A program made the position numbers and the translations under genes. This document shows positions 12,421 through 24,235 of a DNA stretch of 64,000 bases, in pieces; position 1 is the first letter of the stretch; each line of letters starts with the position of its first letter. The notes under the pieces are model-generated. The model worked only from the letters and a program-made list of their open reading frames with translations. It ran no database searches and was not told where the DNA came from. This DNA is from Phymorhynchus buccinoides (lineage: Eukaryota; Mollusca; Gastropoda; Neogastropoda; Raphitomidae), in the NCBI GenBank assembly GCA_017654935.2, contig CM065690.1, positions 28,584,832 through 28,648,831 on the forward strand, given 5' to 3'.

Positions 12421-12787
12421 TAAAGAAAAATAATAAAGAGAAGAAAAAAAGAGAAGAAAGGAAACAAAGAAAGAAAGAGACTAAGGAAAAACTGAGATAA
12501 AGAAGACAAAAGAAAAGAGAAGAAAGAAGAAAATGCAAAAGAGGAAGGAAAACAACAACAAAAGAGAAGAAAAGTTGGAAATGAAAATTATAAAAGAAAT
12601 AAGAAGAAGGGAAAAGGAGGAGGAGAAGAGGAAGAAGGAGAGCCAATGAAAAGGAGAAGGGGGAAAATGGACCAAAGAATCAAAGTTCCAGAGCGGTAAA
12701 GGCTACGGCAACGGAGGACAAGTGCAACAAGAGTGAGAGGGCGAGAGAGAGATAGAAAAAGGAAGCAATAAATATGACGGGGAAAAA

Positions 12788-13145
12788 ATCCTCTAATCTG
12801 TCTCTCCCTTTGACTCTGCCTTTTTCCTTCTTCTTCTGCCAATAATGTCCACCTGCCGTAACCGGCAATTACTGACATGTACTGGGGTTCAAAGAATTAT
12901 GCAAAACATAAACCTAGACAGATAAGAGGGTGCTTTGTGTCGTCTACTATCTTTCTGTCGTTTTGGCCCATTCTCCTGCCTTTAAAAATCTTTCATATGG
13001 TTTTCTCCTTTGAGCTCCTCCGAAATCGGAATGTGTCGGTTTAATGCAGCGAGCAGACCAGTGAAAACTGGAAAACGGACACATATGTACCCAGTGTGGC
13101 CTTATGGCCTGGGAAGGAAAAAGAAGAAGAAAAGGAAGAAGAATG
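12788..13145 (+). mobile_element. SINE-like repeat (family S1), subfamily copy
   Basis: Shares the CTACTATCTTTCT, CATTCTCCTGCC and GAAATCGGAATG positions with S1 and ends in an AAG-rich tail near 13145. Its middle part (CGGTTTAATGCAGCGAGCAG) matches 54595-54780 better than the 8866 copy. In arm B it is split by a LINE fragment at about 29329-29935. Confidence 0.65.
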
Positions 13146-13560
13146 AATGTTTATAATGCACACAATATAATATTGAAAGTAAAATGCAAAATGATACTAT
13201 GCCGGCAAAACAGAATGTCGACACCACCATTTGGCATTTGACTGGAAATAAGAGCAGTATTTTTGCAGTTCAACCATCAAAATGTGAATAATTTTGTTTG
13301 AAAATAAGTCAAAAGTAATTTTAGAAAAGATAAAGTGAAAAACATATTGTAAAAATGGAAGCATATATCGTCCCAGATTTAATTTGCATCTTGGATGACG
13401 AGGTTCAATTATCGGCATGTATGTAACTTCAAGACAGTTCACCCGGAGGATGATTGAGGGCAAACATCCTGATTTGTGTTTGTTTGGATCCAGACTACTA
13501 TGGTCTGCAAAAATCCGCAGGTGAGTGCATGATTTCGTGTTCTGGCTCACGGACTAAGGT

Positions 13561-14160
13561 TACAGCATTGCAAAAATAGGAAATAACCACGAAAAAATGT
13601 AATTGGATGTTTTAATTGTCTTCTTTTAATCTGTAAAACATATTGGAAATGATGAAAAAAAACCATGCTTCAACAGGTAACAATGAACATGTTGTTGAAA
13701 AGGCAGATTGTTTTGTGTTGGCGGACTTTTTTGACCGAGAAATCGCTCTGTGCATTAAATTAAAATTGCATCAGAACTCCTTGGTGTCACGAAATACTGG
13801 CCTTGGCCCTATTTTTCACGCATCGCCGAGAACGTTGAACTCCAGCATAATAACAGCCATTGCCACCAACCCACACAGCACACACCTCTGATTTCTGCCC
13901 ACTGGCATTTCGCTTACTGTTGAAACTTGGCAAACCAGTTCTTTTGTATGTATATTTTTTTCATGATTCATAAATTCAGTTATAACACTGTTGATATATG
14001 TTTGCTGCCACTTTAAAGCCCTATCCATGTTTACAAAATACAACCGTGTTCCAGATGAACTATGCACCACGATGATACATGCTGCAGATGTTAGTCACTG
14101 GTGGGAGGGTGGGGAGACTATCACTACGTGCCCCAGTTTCTGATTTCAAAGTATCCTCTC
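13561..14160. other. No feature recognised
   Basis: Single-copy AT-rich sequence just inside the spacer. The frame at 13643-13891 has no recognisable domain. No splice-bounded coding pattern is seen. Confidence 0.6.
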
Positions 14161-14161
14161 T

Positions 14162-14175
14162 CCCCCCCCCCTCTC

Positions 14176-14238
<63 letters not shown>

Positions 14239-14252
14239 CCCCTCCCTCTCTC

Positions 14253-14320
<68 letters not shown>
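14162..14320 (+). repeat. (CT)n-rich pyrimidine tract
   Basis: About 160 bases of CT dinucleotides with C-run interruptions. All overlapping frames (Ser/Leu or Arg/Glu repeats) are artefacts of it. Confidence 0.97.
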
Positions 14321-14387
14321 CTTGGTGTTGGTTAGACTGCAATACGATGCGAGATGTCCGCAGTAACAACAGGCATAAAGTGTGCGC

Positions 14388-14592
14388 GGTACCGAAGCAT
14401 ACTTTTGGTACCACATACCATTGGTACCACACAACCGTTGGTACAACATACCGCTATTACCACAAAATGTGGGACTAAAGGGACGTGGTACTAATGGTTG
14501 TGGTACTGATGGTATGTGGTAACTATTGCATTTTTTTCACTCAAATTTATATCAGAATTGTGGGACTAGCGGTATGTGGTAACAATGACTGA
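14388..14592. repeat. Quasi-palindrome of GGTATGTGGTA motifs
   Basis: The left half repeats GGTACCACATACC-like words and the right half repeats GGTATGTGGTA-like words. The halves pair imperfectly, and GGTATGTGGTAAC occurs twice on the right. It could be a decayed foldback element. Confidence 0.55.
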
Positions 14593-14612
14593 AAACCTAG
14601 CCTGGCACGTCA

Positions 14613-14617
<5 letters not shown>

Positions 14618-14657
<40 letters not shown>

Positions 14658-14680
14658 CAATAATAATAATTTTAAAAATA
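14618..14680 (+). repeat. (ATA)n microsatellite
   Basis: AATAAT trinucleotides with a few AAC interruptions. Downstream at 14909-14992 are CT, polyC and CA tracts. Confidence 0.95.
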
Positions 14681-14951
14681 ATAAAATAATTTATTTCATT
14701 TTAGAAAGTGACGCCTGTCCCTCGCGAGGCTCCAGGCGCCATTACAGACATAAAAACCAACAGGTTTAAGAAAGAAGAAGAAGGAGACATACAAGATTAA
14801 AACATAAAAAATAACTGTGACATCGTATGAACAAGATATCATTAGAAAATATAAAAAATTAAATACATGTGGGGAACATATACCCCCAGCCCCTCCACTC
14901 TCTCCCTCCTCTCCCCCCCCCCCCCCCCCCCCCACACTCTCTCTCGCTCTT

Positions 14952-14995
<44 letters not shown>

Positions 14996-15300
14996 TCGTA
15001 CTGGAGGTTCAACTTTTCTATGTGACTATCTGTGCACCTAATGATACATAACCACGCAAAATTTGAAGCGATTCTGTGCATGGGTTCATGAGTTACAAGG
15101 CGGACAAACAAACACACAGACAGACAGAGAAAAGTGAGTCTTCCTTGGCGGAGATTTGTGCGGGAGGTCCACATTTATATGGGACCATCTGTGCACCATA
15201 ATACCAAACCACACAAAATTTGAGGCGATTCTGTGCACGGGTTCATGAGTTTCAGGGCGGACAAACAAACACACAGGCAGACAGACGCCAAATGAGTTAC
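14996..15300 (+). repeat. ~180-bp tandem duplication, part of dispersed repeat
   Basis: Two units share CACAAAATTTGARGCGATTC, GGGTTCATGAGTT and GGCGGACAAACAAACACACA. A third partial unit with GGACCATCTG is at 15495-15570. The AAATTTGAAGCGATTC word also occurs at 48033 and 48313 beside CA-rich tails, suggesting a shared repeat superfamily. Confidence 0.8.
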
Positions 15301-15599
15301 ATATCTCCCAGTCTCTCTCCTGCTTGGACCCCCCCCCCCCCCCTTCTTGACTAACGGATCAGTCCCAGTAGCCTGAGTCTATCTTTCTCTCTAAAAACCT
15401 CACCCCCCCCCCCTCCCCTTCCACCACCCCCATGTCTTTCTCCTGCTTTTTCTTTCAAACTCATCTTTATTCCTGCCGTAATGCGATATTACAGAAACGT
15501 CTTCCTTGGTGGAGATTTGCACTGGATATTCAAAATTCAAAATTTCTATGGGACCATCTGGGTACCATAACACCCCCCCTCTCCCCCCCTCTCAGGAAC

Positions 15600-16350
15600 T
15601 TCTCTCAGGAACAGAAGAAAGCCATGGAGCATGGAGACATGGAGAAGGTCCTCAGCCATCCCTCACATCCTCTGGATATCACGGAGGAAGAGATGACTGA
15701 GGAGCGCCTTCCTGAGAGTGAAGACCCGTAGTGCTGCCGGACCAGATATGACGTATCTGGCAGGACTCTGAAGGGATGCAGGAACTCTCTAGCACCTAGT
15801 ATCTGTAAAAGGCCTCTGCCATCATTCTGGTCCCCAAGAAGTCACCCAAGGAGCTGAAAGACTACAGACCTGTGACACTCACCTCAATACCATTCAAGTG
15901 CCTGGAAATAATTGTTCTTCGCCACATCAGAACAGAGACTGCAGACCACCAGGACCCACTGCAGTTTGCGTACTCAAAGAACAGGCGCAGGGAGGATGCC
16001 ATCCTGACCCTCCTACACAACATACTCAAACACCTCGACAAGCCCAAGACCTACGCCAGAGTCCTCTTCGTAGACTTCAGCAGTGCGTCCAACGCCATCC
16101 AGCCGCCAAGCAGACTGATAACAAACACCGGAGCCCCCACTGAGGAATGTGTGCTGTTCCCAGTGCCCTTCGTCCTGTAGGCCTCAATTGCCGACTGCCG
16201 CAGTACCGAGGACTCCACCCTGCAGATCAAATTTGCTGACGACACGTACGTCCCATACGGGCCTGATGGATCAGGACGAGTCTCAGTATCTGACCGCTGT
16301 CCAGAAGCTCGTCGACTGGTGCGATGCCAACTTTACTGAGCCAGCGTGAG
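15600..16350 (+). pseudogene. Rex1-like non-LTR reverse transcriptase fragment
   Basis: Frames 15872-16180 and 16227-16349 carry reverse transcriptase blocks. The region after VTLTSIPFKCLE corresponds to RT motifs 1-2. RVLFVDFSSA is the motif A region, with the catalytic Asp in FVDF. NTGAP is next, and KFADD near 16229-16243 is motif C. It closes with LVDWCDANF, as is usual just downstream in Rex1-type elements. The segment between motif A and NTGAP is deleted, and the reading frame changes near 16100-16180 with a stop, so it is dead. No endonuclease or 3' tail is attached. Assignment to the Rex1/Babar group rests on these blocks as I remember them. Confidence 0.85.
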
Positions 16351-16559
16351 TGAGGTCCTCCTCTGAGGGCACCACCACGACCGTCCACTGACAGCTTCCC
16401 AGAACACAATGATCCCCATGACTTTGACCCGAACGCACCAAGGCATAGACTGGATCAGAAACCGAAACTGAGGTCACCATGAGAACAGGGTATAGGCTAC
16501 AAAGCCACAGAATATGAGACATTTGTTTTCTTTTTAATGATTGATGGAAATGAGGCGGA

Positions 16560-16790
16560 TGACTATGATGATGATGATGATGCTATGGTGTTCCATATCG
16601 ATCTCAGACTACATAACAGGGCTGTATTCTACGCTTCCTTTTATAATAATATTCTGGCGTTGACCAGGCCCGAGAACGACAGACACCTGCAGTGTTGGTC
16701 TTTAAATTAGAGCAATACTCTCAGAATCGCATCCGTTAAGCAGATGAAGCTCGACTGTGTGGCTTCAGTCTTTCCGTTAATATCTTTTTG
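16560..16790 (+). repeat. Dispersed repeat (family S3), diverged copy
   Basis: Begins with (GAT)n and continues through ACAGGGCTGT, CTGGCGTTGACCAGGCCC and ACACCTGCAGTGTTGGTC. It is colinear with 30920-31110 but with many substitutions. Confidence 0.8.
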
Positions 16791-18050
16791 TTGTCGCAAA
16801 TAATCGAATACATCTTTTCTTTTCTTATGATTACCAAGCCCGTTACAGTTATATGAAAATATCTTCAATGGTAAATGCTTTGGTTCAGCCCAAATTCGAC
16901 AGATGAGAACTTTCCTTCGTATTTTTGCATAATTATGTTAAACATAAATCAAACAGTAACAGAGACAAGTCTAATACCAAATAAGCATTACAGCAGTTGC
17001 AGTAACGAGCACATCAAATGCTAATACATATAATCGTTAGATACCATACACAACATTGTGACGAGGGAATGAGCTAAAGGCGAAGAGAATTTTAGTGTGT
17101 TAAATTTTCAATTAGAAAATTTTCCTTTAGCCCACTTCTCTAGGGTGTGGGATGTGAGCAACTTTCCCGGCCCCTTTTCATCTAATAAATTTATATTTGT
17201 GCCCGGGTTCTGACTCGTATGATTGAATGAAATACAAGTGGTAGATTTGCTCTAAATGACAGACAAAGTGAAGTAGGTTTTTACATGAACGTTACAAAAC
17301 TTCCACTCTCATCAGTCTGACCAAAGGGTTCAGAATTATTTGTACACTTGTATTTTATTTACTCACAAATCTGCATAACAAAGTATGCAGCAATAAGAAT
17401 AGCAACCCAATGGCGCCAAAACAAAATATGAATAGAAAAGAATGAAATCCGAAAGGATTATACAAGACTTTGGTCTTTTCTAGAAGGTTAGCCCCAAGCC
17501 GGAAGGGTCACTATAATGTTATCCAGTGTCCGGATGTAAGTTCGAATGATTTACACTGTCCTGACTTATCTGGCATTGGTTTCCTCTGTGGGGATCGGCG
17601 AGTGCTGGGGTGACTAGGCTTGCTCTTCGGTGTAGAGTAGCTCCCAGTCGTTCTGGTTGCGGCGTCGCAGGATGGCACGGCTCATGCGTGGTCTCCTCGC
17701 GGATTCTGGGTGCGGTGGCGACTTTGCGGTGGCCCCGTCTTGATGCTTGTGAGTCAGGGATTATGCCTCCTGACCACGATGCCCTGCTGGATATCACAGG
17801 AAAATATGGGTGTAGATCTCTATGGATTAGAGATAAGGGGCTTCAGCCGGCAGGGAATTAGTGGATCCCAACCGGCTAGAAGGCTGCCCTTGTACAATAG
17901 CACTAATATCAATTAACCTGAATTTCAGTTACCAAACTGAAATCAGTCAAACATAAAAGGGGTACTGGAATCAACTGGTATGATTCAGTACCCAGGCTAG
18001 ATCAAAGTCTATGATCAAGCCAACATCATTCTCAATCCAACACTTGGAAA
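16790..18050. other. Unclassified single-copy region
   Basis: No gene recognised. A block with TGTGACGAGGGAATGAGC at 17057 and TGGCGCCA at 17413 resembles pieces of LTR retrotransposon ends, but no paired LTR or gag-pol is visible. The GC-richer part, 17510-17870, has open frames on both strands without a known domain. Confidence 0.4.
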
Positions 18051-18055
18051 GGGAT

Positions 18056-18274
18056 GTAGGGGAAGACGGGGTAAAAAGCGCATGGGCGGGTAAGAAGCCC
18101 ACCCCAATTATCTCATGAAATGAAGCAAATTTCTGTCTCATTTTGCCCATGAGACGAGCGTTAATGTCTAGCAATGTCTCATGGGCAAATTTGACTGAAA
18201 TTTTGTTTATTTCATGAGATAATTGGGGTGGGCTTCTTACCCGCCCATGCGCTTTTTACCCCGTCTTCCCCTAC
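18056..18274. mobile_element. 219-bp foldback MITE
   Basis: Nearly perfect terminal inverted repeats of about 65 bases. The left end starts GTAGGGGAAGACGGGGTAAA and the right end is its complement. An inner pair, CCCATGAGAC and GTCTCATGGG, surrounds a 20-base loop. There is no internal coding. No clear target-site duplication could be fixed. High arm identity suggests recent activity or gene conversion. Confidence 0.9.
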
Positions 18275-18740
18275 AAAAGCTGCAAGTTTGACACACACAC
18301 ATGAATGTAGAAAACCCAGCAAAACGTAGGCATAAAAATAGGCACAGAATCCGGTTCTGGTACCAAAAGCGTTAAAGTAAAAAATCACACAAACATAATA
18401 AGTGAACATAATTAGAACAGCATGTTTACCAATTATTTTCACTGACACATCTAGGGCCTCATTTGAGTGAGTAAAGTGCAACAGGTTAGGGAAGACCAGC
18501 GTGCTCCAGATGCAGCCGTTTTGACACCAAACATAAAGAAATAAAGCAATATCTGCAAAAGAATGGTCATAAAGAAGTAACAATTCCTTGTGCTGTAGAT
18601 TTTTGGCGCATGAAACTTAACTGTCATATAGAGCAACGGGTGTGGCTAATGCCTCGATCGTCTAGCTACGACTGAAGTACGTTTACGAGAACTACAGTGG
18701 AAACTGTTACATAATCTGTACCCGACTAACATCTTACTTC
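18275..18740. other. No feature recognised
   Basis: AT-rich sequence. Frame 18212-18583 on the minus strand runs through the MITE end and has no known domain. Confidence 0.55.
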
Positions 18741-18741
18741 A

Positions 18742-18835
18742 CAAAATAATAATAATAATAATAAATAAAGCTTCTATAGCGCTCTTCGATGATAAAAAAT
18801 CATCCTCAGAGCGCTTTACAATATTGCGAGAGGGA
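18742..18835 (-). mobile_element. SINE-tail-like repeat with AATAAT and AGCGC words
   Basis: (AAT)n followed by CTATAGCGCTC, an imperfect hairpin, and CAGAGCGCTTTACA. A related tail with (AAT)n, TATATAGCGC and CACTTTACAAA lies at 49342-49425. This combination is common in invertebrate SINE tails (recalled, not searched). Confidence 0.5.
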
Positions 18836-19044
18836 AAAAAACTATAAAAAAAACACACAAAAAACAACTCACGCCGTTCATCCCACGGATGTAGTATTTC
18901 ACATACACATTATTGACACAATTTGAAAGAAGAGGATTAAATTTTTTTATTTTTTTTAAAATAAAAATAATAAAGGCATGGACAAACAGACCCCCACACA
19001 CCTCACCCTTTCAACACGCACGCCATTTATGCACTCACAAATTC

Positions 19045-19286
19045 TCGGGGAGGGAGGGGGGGGGGGGGTGTCATACGAGCTCACAAATTCCCAAAACAAT
19101 ATGTGAATGTAAAACAATATTACGAGAAAGGCAGGAGAGAGAGAGCGAAGGAGAGAGGGGGGGGGGGGCAGAGGGGGGGGGGGGGGGGGGGGGGGGGGAC
19201 AGGGGGGGGGGGGGTGAAAGGGCATAGGGGGGGGGGGGGATAAAGAAAGAGATGGAGAAAGAGAGAGGGAGAGACAGAGAGAAAGA

Positions 19287-19329
<43 letters not shown>

Positions 19330-19350
19330 CACGCACACGCACGCACACAC
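19045..19350 (+). repeat. G-run block, GA and CA/TA microsatellites
   Basis: Several G runs of 9-28 bases at 19156-19240, an AGAGAG stretch, then (CA)n and (TA)n to 19329. The long frames here translate only the repeats. Confidence 0.95.
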
Positions 19351-19414
19351 ACAGAGGCACACTTTACACGGGGTTTGTGTGTGAGATTGAAATTGAAATT
19401 ATGAAGAAAAATGG

Positions 19415-19700
19415 GTGTAACAGACTCTGTTTTCTGTGACTATTGTCCTAACACGATAGACATTGTTGAGCATTTCTTCTTTGACTGTCCCTCTACCAAA
19501 CCATTTTGGCTGTACTTATAAAACTCTATTGCCATTGCAGTTGGCAACAGGATTCAGTTATCTGCTTCACATGTACTCTTTGGTTACTATGAAAACAATC
19601 TATCAAACATGACCCGGTGGATAAATAAAGTCATATTGTTAGGCAAAATGTGCATTAGTAAAATCAAGAAAACCAAATCAGTGTTACCATACCAACTCGG
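19415..19700 (+). pseudogene. Non-LTR retrotransposon ORF2 C-terminal fragment
   Basis: In one frame the sequence reads VFCDYCP, then EHFFFDCPSTKPFW, then HVLFGY and later VILLGKMCISK. This is the CxxC...H...C zinc-binding tail seen after the reverse transcriptase in many LINEs. One in-frame TAA follows the LYL residues near 19518. No RT core is left. It is a 3' fragment, with no tail microsatellite identified. Confidence 0.75.
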
Positions 19701-20621
19701 TTTTTTTTAACAAGAGGCACACATAATGAAGCTAAATTATACTGAAATAAGTTTTGTGTGTAATAATTATGTGTGTGTGCCTGTTCATGTGATCACCTGG
19801 TAGTGATAGGGGTGGGAGTAGTAGTAATTATGGCAGTAGTAGTAGAACAGATGTGCTTTTTCATCCTTTTTTTTCTTCTTCTTGTTCTCCTTCTTTTTCT
19901 TCTTTCATCATCATCATCATTATTATTATTGTTATTGTTGTTAATAGTAATGTTATTATTATTATATAATAAGTAACGTTATGTGGAAAAAAGGCAAAAA
20001 GAATCAAATAAAATTTATTATGGAAAAAAAGTTTCTGAAACCTAGATCTAGATATCTTAGTGATGGAACAGCGACCAAATTTCACAAGGCACAGTCAGAT
20101 GCACAGAAACGAAAGCGGAAGTTCGAGCAAAGGGATTTAGGCTTGTTGCCAAAGCTCAGACTACTACCGCCAGTCGTGTGTATAACTTGAACAGCGTGCA
20201 TGCAGTGATACTGATAAGCTGGGCAAATTGACGACTGCGACGATCAGTCAGGAGCAGTTAAGAATGAAGTAACTTACACAAAGGTTTACGTTTTACGGTT
20301 TAACTTAAGGCAACTTTTAGTCAAGATTAATTTATTAACTATCTAGTTAATAGTGTATTAACTATCTAGTGACTCTAGACTAGACATGAACGTCTGAAGT
20401 TCTCGCGCTGCCTACTTCACGCCCAGCTAGCTTTCTGTGTCGTGTGTATAACTTGAACAAGACCAAAAACCTGTTAAAACTGACAACAGAGGTGGTATCT
20501 TGACCTGGATCAGTGACACTGGCAGAGATCCAATTCGGGACATAATAAGTGGCAGTGGGAGAAAAACTTGGAAGAAAGACATATTATGAAAAACACTGCA
20601 TATTTCACCCATTGATCCAGT

Positions 20622-21097
20622 ATGTTGCAGAATCATAGCAGAACTTCATGTCCAATGCCTTGCTTTGGGAAACTCGTCAGAAAATGTATAATCTTCTTGA
20701 TTATTCTTTGCATCAAACTTCCACCTTTTACTGCCGTGGAAACGCACAACCAAGCACATTTGAAAGGACATTTGCAAGCTTTTGGTGAAAGCGGAACTCG
20801 TAGAGAGGTAGAAGTGAGACAGGAGTTCCCTGAACCTTACGAGTTTATCCAGCATTATGTTCAATTCCTGAAACCTTTGAAATTGTCGGGCGTGGCCAAA
20901 AATTCACGTGCAGCACATGTATGGACTGACGCCTATCTGTTGGCCTTGGATGTGCCTGAAGACTCCGTTGTGCATCTGGAAACCAAGAAGAAAGAGAACC
21001 GTGACCAGGATACTACAGAAATGCATTTTCACAATTTTCTCCGCATCTATAACAACACTGAGTACTACATGGTCGATGACGTGCCGTCCTATCTCAG
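20622..21097 (+). CDS. JmjC/cupin_8 secreted hydroxylase-like, exon with signal peptide
   Basis: First visible coding exon, 158 codons plus two bases, ending at a CTCAG|GTAACT donor. The N-terminus has basic residues then IIFLIILCIKLPPFTA, a likely cleaved signal peptide, so the product enters the ER. ATG at 20622 or 20655 could start it; 20655 gives the more typical signal-peptide length. The mature part shows the invertebrate JmjC/cupin_8 pattern: GHLQAFGESG, a PEPYEFIQHYV segment before the first helix, KNSRAAHVWTDAYL, and a VHLETKKKENRDQD stretch leading to FLRIYNN and the YMVDDVP strand. Known members are Fe(II)/2-oxoglutarate oxygenase-like proteins of unclear substrate. It joins in phase to 23564 and 25334. 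Confidence 0.85.
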
Positions 21098-21164
21098 GTA
21101 ACTGTTGGGTTAAAAAATATTAAGATATTCCATTTGTACTAAATACTGTTAAAAATCTTACCTT

Positions 21165-21306
21165 TTAAAGACCCACCATGTCATGTGTCAAAATCACGGT
21201 TTTCATGTGTTTTCCCTCTTAATTTATAGCTGGTAAGCCATAAGAGGTCTTAAGAAATCTTCCTAGCATAAGAGGGAATGTGACACATGACATGGGGGGT
21301 CTTTAA
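21165..21306. mobile_element. MITE with TTAA flanks, in intron
   Basis: Terminal inverted repeats AGACCCACCATGTCATGTGT and ACACATGACATGGGGGGTCT are each flanked by TTAA (21165-21168 and 21303-21306). A second inner pair is TTCCCTCTTA and TAAGAGGGAA. The 134-bp body is non-coding. A TTAA target duplication is the piggyBac hallmark, so a piggyBac-mobilised MITE is likely. It sits inside the first JmjC intron. Confidence 0.85.
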
Positions 21307-21894
21307 GTATCTTGTTACAGTGAAAATCACTAAAGTCAAAATTGAAGGGACTAACATTTTATTGCCAATATTTTGAGTTAAGAAGACAATTTAGCAAAAA
21401 GATAGATAAACTGGGACCAAAAACTTATTGTGAGTTATCCAGTGTTTTTGAGTTATCCAATTTTTAGTTATCAGGATTCAACTGTATAATGCTTAAGTAG
21501 GCTAAGGCTATTAGTATTACAAATGTAAGTTTAGTTTTAGTAATTGTTTTAATATTATCTTATGATTTTAGATATTGTAGGTTTTTTGTGTGTACAAATG
21601 GTTGCATGGTAGTGTTTGAGCCATGTTTTTTATAGTGAGTTTTATTAACTCAATTAAGTCACATACAAAATATGACGTAGTTTCTCCCTCAGATTGCATT
21701 ATTTTTTATCATTTTCTAAAAATCGCCAAAAAATCAAATACACATCATACAAACATGCAACATTTACTGAGTGAAAGATAAATCAGTATATTTTTGGAGA
21801 CTTCTTACTTTGAACGAGTGAGCCTCATATATTTCACGTTGTAAATAATCTGATTAAATACGCTTCGTCAGGAAAAAAACACCTCGCCATCTCC

Positions 21895-22120
21895 ACGGAC
21901 TGACCAACTCTGTTATGATCTTCATTTAGTAAGTCCCTTATAAGGACTTCAAAAATCATCCAAAATGAGGTCTTATTAGAAAGGGGTCTTATAAGGGAAG
22001 TAAAATATACTTAAAAAGAAGGGCAATGTCTCGGAGAAGTAGGTCTTATGTGTGTGTGTGGGGGGGGGGGGGGGGGGGCTTATAATGAGAGGTCTTATAA
22101 GGGAGGTTCCACTGTATCAT
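21895..22120. repeat. GGTCTTATAAGGGAGGT repeat element
   Basis: The words GGTCTTATAAGGGAGGTTCC, GGTCTTATAAGGGAAGT and GTCCCTTATAAGGAC recur here, with a G-run of about 19 at 22060-22078. A related copy is at 53390-53560. It is intronic and has no coding. Confidence 0.65.
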
Positions 22121-22124
22121 CAAG

Positions 22125-23560
22125 CTACTTAAGTTTTGATAGACTTGGTTTAGTATATTTTAAAAAAAGGGTTGTAGAAAGCATAATATTATAAACTATA
22201 AACATAAACATTTGTTTATTTAATGTTTGAATAAAGTGAGCTATATATGGTTGCCGCCATATTGAATGAATTCATGAAGCAAATTCGAAGATGATGAATA
22301 GTTCAATTCAAAGAAGTAAAAAACAAAAAAAAGACACACTGGGGACTAAATTCTAAACTCTAAAGAGTCTAAGCTCTTAAGGGAAACAACTACAAGGGGG
22401 TGGGGGATTCTCAGGATTAACAGGAACAGCAAGTTATTTCCCTTTTATTAGGTTTCAAGACGGTCAAAACCATCAAAATATGTGGGGAAAAACCCTCCGA
22501 CCTGACTCCAAAAGATGGGAACAGTGTCAGAATGACGTTTCCACCATGACTCCATTGAGTTAACCTATGTACGCCTTGGCATGAGGCTGTGTCAGACCAG
22601 TTGAAATGAGCTAGAATACCAAGGCTACATCAAAATGGTGTTATGTTCTGCATGGTTGTGCAGGGATTGTCTTAAGCCATGACAAGCTCCTAGCATAACA
22701 TCATCAGTCTAAAATCCACCAAAGTCAGAGTGTGGCTGCTCACGTGGCGTGGTAATGACAAAAATGGTCACACACGTAATGTTCTCATCCCTAGCTGGTG
22801 CATTTGTGCCACAGTGTTCAATTGCTTTGTCTGTTGGGATGATCCCTGTAGTCTTTAAGCCACTTGCCAAGGTAATGCAACAACAACATCAACATTAACC
22901 TATATTCATTTTTATTCCCCATAAATTGTATTACATTGCATTTTGAATAATCATCCGTTACTCTGCACTCATTTGTATTATTAACATATATTTTTAGTTC
23001 CTCTGGCATCAGAATTGTCAGAGGATCAGAGGATTAAGAATTTTTGACAGAGGATTGGCTTCTACTGTCAGAGGTTTTGCCTTTTTATTGAGTGTTATCC
23101 TGTGTGTTAAATAACATTGTAAAGTGATTTATCACTATATTAGAGTTAGACCTTTTTGATGGTGTTTGGAACTGATTTCAGTGTTTTCCATCTTTAGTCT
23201 GGGGCCTTGATGGCCCTTTAACCTCAGTTTTCAGAGGATTGGACTTCAGACTAGTCTGATGCCTGGTTCCTGCGGTTTCAAGTTTTTTGTTATTATCTCT
23301 ATTTTTTCTTGTGTGTTTTTGCTCTAAAATGTTTGCCTGGTGGTTTTTTTTAGTCTTTTATTTTTTTTGATCTGTACTCTACACTGTACACATGTTCCAG
23401 CTTTCACTTTCAGAGATGCCAGCCATTTTACATATAGAGCCTGTACTCACAGCAGGCAGGGTCCAAACTAATATGTATAAAATATAATTTGGCCATTCTC
23501 AACAACAATTTTTGTTATTATGTGTGCAACTAAAATGTACACTGAACCAATGTCTGTTAA
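22125..23560. other. JmjC intron, no other feature
   Basis: AT-rich intronic sequence. It contains a small cluster of GTCAGAGGAT/CAGAGGATTGG words at 23010-23080 and 23230. No extra exon was recognised. Confidence 0.6.
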
Positions 23561-23563
23561 CAG

Positions 23564-23630
23564 TCCTGATATCAAGGTGCCCTGCGGTCTCCAGTGCCCT
23601 GAGTTGCTGAAGAAGGGGTTAGCATTTGCG
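23564..23630 (+). CDS. JmjC/cupin_8 protein, second exon
   Basis: 67-base exon between a TTAACAG acceptor and a GTATGT donor. One base completes the Ser/Arg codon left by the previous exon, then 22 codons read PDIKVPCGLQCPELLKKGLAFA. This is the expected linker between the VPSYL strand and the JmjC iron-binding strand: a Cys-bearing V-P-x-x-L-x-C segment. The exon ends in phase 0, matching the start of the next one. It is too short to be found as an ORF. Confidence 0.85.
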
Positions 23631-23699
23631 GTATGTGCGCATACAGATTTCTATGGTTAACTACTGGTGATTTGCCAGGCACAGATCTATGCTTCCTAC

Positions 23700-24235
<536 letters not shown>

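Larger units (their letters stand above)
1..13344 (+). repeat. Left arm (haplotype A) of giant inverted repeat
   Basis: This whole stretch returns reverse-complemented at 28894-48108. Translated frames match exactly at many places, for example 757-1116 with 46990-47349, 3186-3551 with 44552-44917 and 6687-6917 with 41878-42108. Paired coordinates sum to about 48105 outside, 48795 after the 52-bp array, 42883 near 12868 and 42238 at the inner end, so the arms are colinear apart from a few indels. The arm is cut by the window edge on the left. It ends where the right copy ends at its N gap, not at a sequence feature of its own. Allelic haplotigs are the likeliest reading. Confidence 0.95.

Noticed and set aside
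14060..14478. Arg/Glu-rich and Ser/Leu-rich frames
   Set aside because: Translations of a CT/GA tract; same for those at 55148-55652, 59249-59823 and 62004-63324.
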